NCBI GenBank assembly: GCA_964196275.1
Contig: CAXMSN010000087.1
Location: 1 to 17,646 of the forward strand
DNA from: UBA5794 sp964196275
Lineage (GTDB): Bacteria; Actinomycetota; Acidimicrobiia; Spongiisociales; UBA5794
Direction: 5' to 3'
Length of the DNA stretch: 17,646 bases
Shown here: one piece after another, positions 6,678 through 12,648 of the stretch
How positions within the stretch are numbered: position 1 is the first letter of the stretch
Layout of the letters: every line of letters begins with the position of its first letter
Made by a program: the position numbers and the translations under genes
The notes under the pieces: generated by a model
Told to the model about the DNA's origin: nothing
What the model saw: only the letters and a program-made list of their open reading frames with translations
Databases searched by the model: none

Positions 6678-7663
6678 GCGACGTCACCGATGGACGAGAG
6701 GTCGTACCCTCCTACCGATTCGAGCTTCATGCGGAACCGTTGACCGAGAACAACATCCATCGCCTCTGCGAACACCGGCGCTCCAGCCCACTTCCGTGCA
6801 ACCCAGAGTTGCGCCTCGTGCGTCTCGATCGGATGGAACACAGCACCGGCCGCACGAGCCGCAGGCTCGATCGTCACCGCGGGCAACCCTGACATGGTGG
6901 CGTGGCTGGCGGCTTCAACATGGCTTGCCACGATGGGTCCCGGCGCCGAGCCTGCGACTTCGACGAACGCACGTTGTACGCCAGCACCCGCCTCTCGCTG
7001 TACTACCGGAATCTCGCCCGCAAGAGCTGGCAGCCACCACTGATCATCAGAGCCGATTGGAGCGGCCAGCCCGACCTGCCACGACACCAGCCGATACCGA
7101 ATGATCTCGAGCCCCTCGGGGATCGCTATTCGATCGGCATCGCGACCGTGCACAACACTGGCATGAACGCGTCCAGCGGCGAGCGCTTCGACCGCCGACT
7201 TCGTGGATGTCGCGATCGAGAGTGCGGATGCCCCCCGCTCGCGAAGTATCCGCTCGAGAACAGCCAGTCCTGGTTCACACCCCGCGATGACGAGACCCGG
7301 CCGCCCGGGCCCGAACGTGGAGAACTCTCCGTTGACTATCACTCCATCAGCTGCCTCCCAATCCGAAGCCGAGGAGCTCACTTCGGTTGAGACGATCTGG
7401 TCTCCCACCGTCCCGGTCCTGAGTGGCACCCCGTGTGCGGCATCGTGGCCGCTGAGGGCGTCCACGACGGGTCGTGTCTCACCAAAGAGCCGCGACACCG
7501 GAACGTCGAGAGCAGCTGCGATGGCGATGGCCGCATCGACACGCGGCAAGTGCCTACCGTTCTCGATCGCTCCGATCAACTGTCGGCTCACACCGGACCG
7601 AGCTGCAACTTCCGCCTGGGTCAAGCCAGTGCGTTGGCGTTCAGCGTGGAGTCGATGCGACAT
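6674..7663 (-). CDS. XRE-family HTH regulator fused to PBP-like (molybdate-type) sensor domain
   Basis: The 329-residue protein joins an XRE helix-turn-helix (about residues 4-58; LTQAEVAARSGVSRQLIGAIENGRHLPRV is split by the turn) to a periplasmic-binding-protein-like domain (about 110-315, PBP_like/PF12727 type). Support for the second domain includes IAGCEPGLAVLERIL near 127-140, the A-L-A-A-G-R-V-H-A-S-V-V-H-G turn, and the A-R-A-A-G-A-V-F-H-P-I-E-T-H-E-A-Q-L motif near 269-285. Related fusions are thought to sense molybdate or a Mo-cofactor-related ligand and regulate mod or moa genes. It is the first gene of the mod operon and overlaps modA by GTGA, so autoregulation also controls transport. 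It substitutes for ModE, which is absent here. The start is supported by a -10 box 6 nt upstream. Ligand identity is inferred from context. Confidence 0.88.
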   Translation of the reverse strand: MSHRLHAERQRTGLTQAEVAARSGVSRQLIGAIENGRHLPRVDAAIAIAAALDVPVSRLFGETRPVVDALSGHDAAHGVPLRTGTVGDQIVSTEVSSSASDWEAADGVIVNGEFSTFGPGRPGLVIAGCEPGLAVLERILRERGASALSIATSTKSAVEALAAGRVHASVVHGRDADRIAIPEGLEIIRYRLVSWQVGLAAPIGSDDQWWLPALAGEIPVVQREAGAGVQRAFVEVAGSAPGPIVASHVEAASHATMSGLPAVTIEPAARAAGAVFHPIETHEAQLWVARKWAGAPVFAEAMDVVLGQRFRMKLESVGGYDLSSIGDVA

Positions 7664-7677
7664 GCTAGTATCCTAGC
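7664..7677. promoter_or_regulatory. Candidate operator GCTAG-N4-CTAGC of the mod regulator
   Basis: A perfect inverted repeat with 5-bp arms (GCTAG, TATC, CTAGC) lies immediately before the regulator's ATG and overlaps its -10 hexamer. Its position is ideal for repression by the XRE protein encoded downstream. The match of palindrome to this regulator is inference. Confidence 0.5.
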
Positions 7678-7699
7678 GTCTTCGCTCGCTTCCTGTCCC
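7670..7699 (-). promoter_or_regulatory. Leaderless promoter of the mod operon
   Basis: On the minus strand TAGGAT (7670-7675) lies exactly 6 nt before the ATG, which puts the predicted start site at the A of the ATG. GGGACA (7694-7699), 18 bp further upstream, matches four of six bases of the -35 consensus. No Shine-Dalgarno sequence is present, as expected for a leaderless transcript. Confidence 0.55.
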
Positions 7700-7777
7700 A
7701 CAGCACTCAGACACCCTGATTCCACTCCATGACGGTGCTGACGGAGGAAGCGTGCGTGGGTGTGTAAAGTCGCCTAC

Positions 7778-7816
7778 GTGCCCGACGACGCAGTATCTCT
7801 AGCAACGATTCAATGA
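7778..7816 (+). CDS. Possible 12-codon leaderless leader ORF before the AI-2E transporter
   Basis: A GTG at 7778 opens a 12-codon frame (GTG CCC GAC ... ATT CAA) whose TGA overlaps the downstream ATG as ATGA. TAAAGT (7765-7770) would place transcription start at about 7777-7778, on the GTG itself. The downstream gene has no Shine-Dalgarno, so translation could enter here and re-initiate at the ATGA. It is too short to judge by codon usage and could be chance. Confidence 0.25.
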   Translation: MPDDAVSLATIQ

Positions 7817-9006
7817 TGAACGACGAGCATCAGGCCGCTGACGACAGAACCGAGCCCGTCCCTCGCCCCGACGTCCACGAATCGCCGGCACCGACGGCAC
7901 CGACGGCCATCCTGATCTCGACCCAGACCATCTGGCAGAGCATTGGGGCCGTCCTCCTGACGCTTCTCGCGTTCTGGGCCATCACGCAGGCGAGAACGCT
8001 GGTCTCCATGCTGATCATCTCGTTCTTCTTCAGCCTCGCCATGCAACCGGCAGTCAATAGATTACGCAGCCGATACGGATGGCGCAGAGGCCTTGCGGTC
8101 GGCACCATCTATCTCGCAGGGTTCGCCTTTCTCATCTTCCTGATCTGGGTGCTGATACCAGCGATATCGCAGCTCGCCCAGACGATCGGAGAGAGCGGAG
8201 GAGAATGGCTGCAGTCCCTCGATGACTGGTTCTCGGACATCTTCGGTATCGAGATCATCGATCCCCAGACGAGCGCTGAGATGTCTGCGACCGTCGAGGA
8301 GAACCTGGCTGGTTGGGTGGCCTCGGTGTTCGGTACCGTTCTCGGCTTTGCGACATCAACGCTCGGGTTCATCTTCAACATGGCCACCGTCGCGATGTTC
8401 ACGTTCTATTTCACCGCCGATGCCCCACGGATCCAGAGAGCGGTCCTCTCCCTGTTCAGGCCGGGGCTCCAGCAGAAGATCGGATGGACATGGGATGAAG
8501 CGGTGACCCAGACGGGCGGCTACTTCTACTCCAGGTCGATCCTGATGTTCATCAACGGTCTGGGATTCTTCTTCACAATGGTGCTCGTCGGGGTGCCGAC
8601 CGCACTTGCCATCCCCCTTGCCCTGTTCGGTGCCTTCGTCTCCGTATTCATTCCCGCAGTCGGCACCTACATCGGTGGAGCGATACCGATCTTCGTCACA
8701 CTGGCCATCCAGGGATTGGTCGCCGGCTTGGTCGTTCTCGGATACGTGCTCGTGTACCAGCAGATCGAGAACTACTGGCTGAGCCCCAAGATCAGTGCGA
8801 ACACGATGTCGCTCAACGGCGGCGTCGCGTTCGGTGCGGCGCTCGCTGGCGGGGCGCTTGCGGGCCCGATGGGTGCCTTCATGGCCCTACCGGTGGCAGC
8901 GTTGATCACCTCGTTCATCTCCAACTACGCCGCACACCATGACGTCGTCTACGAAAGCCCCTTCGCAGACGATGAGGAGCTCGAATCGGAACCGATCCCA
9001 GAGTGA
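7813..9006 (+). CDS. AI-2E family (UPF0118/PerM-like) transporter
   Basis: The 397-residue protein has a polar N-terminus, about seven to eight membrane helices and a long amphipathic stretch (about 110-165) between helices three and four. The C-terminal hallmarks of the AI-2E exporter family are clear: FIPAVGTYIGGAIPIFV, then YQQIENYWLSPKI, then a Gly/Ala-rich helix and MALPVAALI. Family members are variously linked to autoinducer-2 export, Na+/H+ antiport or unknown solutes, and the substrate here cannot be told. Two adjacent ATGs (7813 and 7816) are possible starts; neither has a Shine-Dalgarno sequence. The stop overlaps the GTG of the following DUF2252 gene by 4 nt, so the two are co-translated. 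Confidence 0.9.
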   Translation: MMNDEHQAADDRTEPVPRPDVHESPAPTAPTAILISTQTIWQSIGAVLLTLLAFWAITQARTLVSMLIISFFFSLAMQPAVNRLRSRYGWRRGLAVGTIYLAGFAFLIFLIWVLIPAISQLAQTIGESGGEWLQSLDDWFSDIFGIEIIDPQTSAEMSATVEENLAGWVASVFGTVLGFATSTLGFIFNMATVAMFTFYFTADAPRIQRAVLSLFRPGLQQKIGWTWDEAVTQTGGYFYSRSILMFINGLGFFFTMVLVGVPTALAIPLALFGAFVSVFIPAVGTYIGGAIPIFVTLAIQGLVAGLVVLGYVLVYQQIENYWLSPKISANTMSLNGGVAFGAALAGGALAGPMGAFMALPVAALITSFISNYAAHHDVVYESPFADDEELESEPIPE

Positions 9007-10418
9007 GTCCGTCAACGAACCCTCAAGGGCGCTTGGGCCGTCAATGGGGTCGCTCACTTCGCCGGGTCATCCCGAGGTCGAGCCACGGAGGTTTCACACC
9101 TCCAAATAGCCGACCAGACGCCGTTGCCGTTATTGCAAGCCAGAATGCGCCGCGCATTCAGTCGCTCCTACCCCTCCGCCACTTCCGCATGGCCAAGTCG
9201 CCGTTCGCGTTCTACCGCGGCGCAGCGAAGCTGATGGCGATCGATCTCGCGGGAACACCTGTGACGGGGCTCAACGCCCAGATCTGCGGAGACGCGCACC
9301 TCTCGAACTTCGGCGTCTTCGGATCACCAGAGCGAGACCTCGTATTCGATGTGACAGACTTCGACGAGACGCTACCCGGACCGTGGGAGTGGGATGTCAA
9401 ACGGCTGGCAGCCAGCTTCGCAATCGCAGCCCGCCACAACGGGCACTCGGCACGGCACACACAGGAGTCCGCCATGAAAGTGGGCGCGGCCTACCGCACG
9501 GCGATCGCTTCGATGGCAGACATGAGCTACCTCGATGCGTGGTACGCACACGTCACCGTCGATGACATCCAACAAGCTTTTCACACCGTATGGTCCAAGA
9601 AGAGACGGAGAGCGTCTGAGTCCTTCGAGCGCAAGACACGATCCAAGGACAGCCACCAGGCGCTCAGGAAACTCACCGAAAGGGTTGATGGCCGATCCTC
9701 GTTCAGGATCGCTCATCAACCGGGTCTTGTCATCCCGTTACGAGACCTGCCCCAATCGAATGAGACGGACGCATTGCGGGAAAGGGTCACTGCGGCGTAC
9801 GCCGAGTACAGCCATACGGTTCCCGGCAATCAGCAGACGCTGCTCAGCCGCTACACGCTCGCCGATGTCGCCGCAAAGGTTGTCGGCGTTGGGAGCGTTG
9901 GCACCAGGTGCTTCATCGTCCTGCTCCGAGGCAAGGATGACAACGATCCACTCTTCCTACAGGTCAAGGAAGCTGGGCCATCGGTTCTTGAGGATCATCT
10001 CCCAGTGAGTTCCTATGCGAGCCACGGAGAGCGCGTGGTCGCTGGCCAGAGGCTGATGCAGGCCGCAAGTGACAGCTTCCTCGGCTGGACGCACAAGGGG
10101 GCAACCGGCCACCACTTCTACTGGAGACAACTCAAGGACATGAAGGCCTCCCCCGAGGTCGACGGCGCATCTGTGAACCAGCTGCATTCGTTCGCCGGCC
10201 TGACTGGTTGGACACTGGCGCGGGCGCATGCCAGATCGGGAGACGCCGAAGCGATCGCCGGGTACCTCGGGTCCGGTGACGTGTTCGACAAGGCGATCGC
10301 TTCATTCGCACAGGCGTACGCGGACCAGAACGAACACGATCACAAGGCATTCGTCAGAGCGATCCGCTCAGGCCGCATCGAGGCATCCGACGCCGTTCCA
10401 GCGACATTGGCTCTTTGA
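9003..10418 (+). CDS. DUF2252 family protein (kinase-like fold)
   Basis: The 471-residue protein is a DUF2252 member. Key segments are SPFAFYRGAA (66-75), CGDAHLSNFGVFGSP (95-109), FDVTDFDETLPGPWEWDVKRLAAS (split around 115-138) and the C-terminal GWTLARAHARSGD. The G-D-x-H-x-x-N and D-F-D-E blocks have the order and spacing of the catalytic loop and metal-binding Asp of aminoglycoside-phosphotransferase-like kinases, so an ATP-dependent phosphotransfer role is plausible; no substrate is established for this family. No signal peptide or helix is evident, indicating a cytoplasmic protein. GTG at 9003 overlaps the AI-2E gene's stop (GTGA), linking the two. It ends 2 bp from the convergent oxidase-like gene, with no terminator between them. 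Confidence 0.88.
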   Translation: MSPSTNPQGRLGRQWGRSLRRVIPRSSHGGFTPPNSRPDAVAVIASQNAPRIQSLLPLRHFRMAKSPFAFYRGAAKLMAIDLAGTPVTGLNAQICGDAHLSNFGVFGSPERDLVFDVTDFDETLPGPWEWDVKRLAASFAIAARHNGHSARHTQESAMKVGAAYRTAIASMADMSYLDAWYAHVTVDDIQQAFHTVWSKKRRRASESFERKTRSKDSHQALRKLTERVDGRSSFRIAHQPGLVIPLRDLPQSNETDALRERVTAAYAEYSHTVPGNQQTLLSRYTLADVAAKVVGVGSVGTRCFIVLLRGKDDNDPLFLQVKEAGPSVLEDHLPVSSYASHGERVVAGQRLMQAASDSFLGWTHKGATGHHFYWRQLKDMKASPEVDGASVNQLHSFAGLTGWTLARAHARSGDAEAIAGYLGSGDVFDKAIASFAQAYADQNEHDHKAFVRAIRSGRIEASDAVPATLAL

Positions 10419-10420
10419 GG

Positions 10421-11668
10421 TCAGGACACGCCGGAATCGATTGACCGTCGCATCTCCATGATGTACATACCGATGCCGATCAGTAGCGCAACGCCGAGCA
10501 CCGGAGTGGCGACCCGCTTGATCGACGCTTCCACAGCGATCAATCCGATTCCGAATGCCGTGACGCCGAAACCGACACCGTAGAGAACGATCTTGTCCAC
10601 CATCTGCAGCCCATCGGGATGGGTCCCCTTCGCCATCACACCGAAGAGCGCAAGCGTCATGACACCGACGAACATGAAGTGATCGAGCGTGAGTATCAGC
10701 CCCAATTCAGAGGGCGTGAGGGCATCGATGTCGGCCGTCTCCGAGATGATCAACGACAGCAGGTATGTGAACACGAACATGTTCGCCACGAGGAACACCA
10801 AGCTCAGCCTGGCATAGGTGCCGACACCCGCGCCCTTCCAGCCGGACGGTTTCAGGTGACCTCGGAGCCGCCCGATCACGATACCGACACCAACAAGTTC
10901 CATCAGGGTCGCTGGGCCAAGAAGCTCCTCGTTGTCGAGGATGAAGGCCAGCACGAGGACCGCACCGGCAACGAAGATGAGCCACATTTGGGCAACACCC
11001 CACCTGTCATCCCTCAACGGACGTGAACCCCGGATGAGCCACTCGTTGATCGCCACGGCCGCAAGGATCAGGAAGCCGATCACCATCGATGGAGGATGGG
11101 CATCAGCAAGTGAGCGAGCCGTGTCGTCTGAGAGCCCAGGAATCTCTCCCTGCGAGGTGAATATGCCAAGGAGCACGCCGAACACTGCACCAATGGAGAG
11201 CGACAGCCACGACAACATGATGCCGAGCCTGACGACGCTGCTCTCGGCATGTGCCCTGTTCTGTCGGAACAACCACACACCGAACCAGATCACCACGATG
11301 AAGAGCAGCGTGCCGAAGATGGGCCGCTGGATGCGATCACCGGGAATCCGGTCTCCCGCAAAGAAAGCCAACACGTACAGCGGGATCGCAAAGGTCATGA
11401 ACCACGCCATGCGCATCGCGGAGGCAACCCGTGCCCCACTCAACGACCCGCCTTCCGAGAAGATAAGTAGTGCTACGGCTGAGACCGAAAGGGTCAACCA
11501 GCCGAGGGTTCCCGCATGGACGTGTGTAAGCAACGTGTCGTGATCCGGTGCGTACACATCCAGCCCGTTCAAGATGCCCACCACGATGGTGAACACGAAC
11601 AAGATCATCGCAACGCTGAACATTTTCGTAGCCATGGGCCACATCGGTGATTGGCGCGGATCCGCCAT
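10421..11668 (-). CDS. Twelve-helix membrane protein, possibly related to heme-copper oxidase subunit I
   Basis: The 415-residue product has twelve predicted membrane helices, the number found in heme-copper oxidase subunit I. Conserved-looking histidines occur in THVHAGTLGWLTLSV (H49, H51; second helix), ADAHPPSMVIGF (H191; start of the sixth helix) and LDHFMFVGVMT (H330; tenth helix). In oxidases, helices II, VI and X do carry heme and copper ligands, but the double His of helix VII and the H-x-H of helix X are missing, so this is not a standard oxidase. A cytochrome c gene lies divergently 94 bp away. I infer a heme-binding or electron-transfer membrane protein; it may equally be an uncharacterised transporter. 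The ATG at 11668 is selected because GGAGGAGG lies 7 nt upstream; the frame stays open further upstream without meaning. Confidence 0.6.
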   Translation of the reverse strand: MADPRQSPMWPMATKMFSVAMILFVFTIVVGILNGLDVYAPDHDTLLTHVHAGTLGWLTLSVSAVALLIFSEGGSLSGARVASAMRMAWFMTFAIPLYVLAFFAGDRIPGDRIQRPIFGTLLFIVVIWFGVWLFRQNRAHAESSVVRLGIMLSWLSLSIGAVFGVLLGIFTSQGEIPGLSDDTARSLADAHPPSMVIGFLILAAVAINEWLIRGSRPLRDDRWGVAQMWLIFVAGAVLVLAFILDNEELLGPATLMELVGVGIVIGRLRGHLKPSGWKGAGVGTYARLSLVFLVANMFVFTYLLSLIISETADIDALTPSELGLILTLDHFMFVGVMTLALFGVMAKGTHPDGLQMVDKIVLYGVGFGVTAFGIGLIAVEASIKRVATPVLGVALLIGIGMYIMEMRRSIDSGVS

Positions 11669-11675
11669 CGAAATT

Positions 11676-11683
11676 CCTCCTCC
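11676..11683 (-). promoter_or_regulatory. Strong Shine-Dalgarno GGAGGAGG for the oxidase-like gene
   Basis: GGAGGAGG on the minus strand ends 7 nt before the ATG at 11668. It fixes the start of the membrane protein and excludes the 108-codon upstream extension. Confidence 0.8.
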
Positions 11684-11750
11684 AGAGATTCCCGCCACAA
11701 CCGTACACAAGCCGACAGTCCGATGCAGGTAAGGCAGAGTGTCATTGGGG

Positions 11751-11756
11751 TACCAT
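11751..11756 (+). promoter_or_regulatory. Leaderless -10 box of the cytochrome c operon
   Basis: TACCAT (TANNNT) lies exactly 6 nt before the ATG at 11763, so the predicted transcript starts on that A. No Shine-Dalgarno is visible. It supports 11763 over an in-frame GTG at 11739, which lies upstream of the -10 box. The -35 region is weak. Confidence 0.5.
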
Positions 11757-11762
11757 CGCCCG

Positions 11763-12182
11763 ATGTCCGGACCCCTGGCCACCATCCTCGCCCTGTCGCT
11801 CGCCCTCTCGGCATGTGCGGGGGCCAAAGCGGACGCGCCTCTCAAAGAGGGCCGCACCGTGTACGGAAACGTCTGTTCTGCCTGCCATGGCAACAGTGGG
11901 CAAGGCGGCGTCGGGCCGTCTCTTGCCGGGGTCGTTGAGACGTTCCCATCGTGCGAAGACCAGATCGAGTGGATCACGCTCGGCTCGGACATCTGGAAGC
12001 GAACGTATGGCGATACCTACGGCGCCCTCGGCAAGCCGGTCGAGGGAGGCATGCCAAGCCATGCAGACAGCCTCACAGATCACCAGATTGCGTCCGTTGC
12101 GGCGTGGGAGCGGTCCACTTATGGCGGGATCACAGAGGCAGCTGCCATCGACCAATGCGCTGTTGAGACCGCAGATGAGTGA
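11763..12182 (+). CDS. Class I c-type cytochrome lipoprotein
   Basis: The 139-residue product has a lipoprotein-type signal (LSAC, Cys18) and one covalent heme site, CSACH at 38-42. The likely sixth ligand is Met97 in GGMPSH, followed by the C-terminal helix LTDHQIASVAAWER of small class I cytochromes. Its expected place is the outer face of the membrane, carrying electrons between respiratory components. Two further cysteines, Cys64 and Cys132, could make a disulfide. The n-region lacks a positive charge with this start; the GTG at 11739 would add an Arg and His but conflicts with the promoter placement. It is divergent from the oxidase-like gene and overlaps the next gene by 8 nt. Confidence 0.88.
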   Translation: MSGPLATILALSLALSACAGAKADAPLKEGRTVYGNVCSACHGNSGQGGVGPSLAGVVETFPSCEDQIEWITLGSDIWKRTYGDTYGALGKPVEGGMPSHADSLTDHQIASVAAWERSTYGGITEAAAIDQCAVETADE

Positions 12183-12648
12183 GACACCGGCGTTCGCCGA
12201 TCCGCGCCTGTCCTCGATCGAGCACAAGGTCGTACGCCACGGGAAGGTCGGCTCCCTTGAGGAAGCCGCCGAACTCCGCGGCGTCCCAGCCTCAGCCGTC
12301 ATCAAGACGATGGTCGTTCGACGAGGCGACGGTGACTATGTGTTCGTGCTCGTACCGGGAGACCGCGTGATCGACTGGTCGAAACTTCGCTCACACATCG
12401 GCGTGCGGCGACTGTCGATGCCAGACGCAGACGAGGCGCTCGACGTCACCGGGTACGTCAGAGGAACCATCACTCCGTTCGGCTCCTCCCATCCATGGCC
12501 CGTCATCGCTGACACTCTTGTCTCGTCCGGGGCCGTCTCCATCGGAGGCGGAGCGCGCGGCGTATCGTTCACGCTGGACGGGACGGACCTCTGCCTTGCC
12601 CTCAACGCGGACATCTCCGATGTCACCGGGATCCGGGTGAGTCAATGA
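12175..12648 (+). CDS. YbaK/ProX-type aminoacyl-tRNA deacylase domain protein
   Basis: The 157-residue soluble protein matches the YbaK/EbsC family of trans-editing enzymes that hydrolyse mischarged tRNAs (for example Cys- or Ala-tRNA-Pro). Family features are VGSLEEAAELRGVPASAVIKTMVV (the K-T conserved Lys region), a hydrophobic YVFVLVPGDRVIDWSKL strand and loop, and GYVRGTITPFG, the characteristic G-x-x-x-G-x-x-x-P-F/G loop near the active site. The late ISIGGG/SFTLDG beta elements also fit. Which aminoacyl-tRNA it edits is not determinable. It overlaps the cytochrome gene by 8 nt and the following membrane-protein gene by 4 nt (ATGA). A longer reading frame upstream of this ATG only reads the cytochrome gene in another frame. 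Confidence 0.87.
   Translation: MSETPAFADPRLSSIEHKVVRHGKVGSLEEAAELRGVPASAVIKTMVVRRGDGDYVFVLVPGDRVIDWSKLRSHIGVRRLSMPDADEALDVTGYVRGTITPFGSSHPWPVIADTLVSSGAVSIGGGARGVSFTLDGTDLCLALNADISDVTGIRVSQ

Noticed and set aside
6277..7104. 275-codon plus-strand open frame opposite modA and the regulator
   Set aside because: Spans two well-supported minus-strand genes and shows no family resemblance.
7729..7767. Second short ORF (ATG to TAA, 12 codons) before the AI-2E gene
   Set aside because: No promoter or ribosome signal, and its stop falls within the proposed -10 box; no reason to call it.
11669..11992. 108-codon upstream extension of the oxidase-like gene on the minus strand
   Set aside because: It lies antisense to the cytochrome c gene and the spacer; GGAGGAGG before 11668 marks the true start.
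11647..12174. Long open frame leading into the YbaK-type gene
   Set aside because: It is an out-of-frame reading of the cytochrome gene and spacer; only the part from 12175 resembles a known family.
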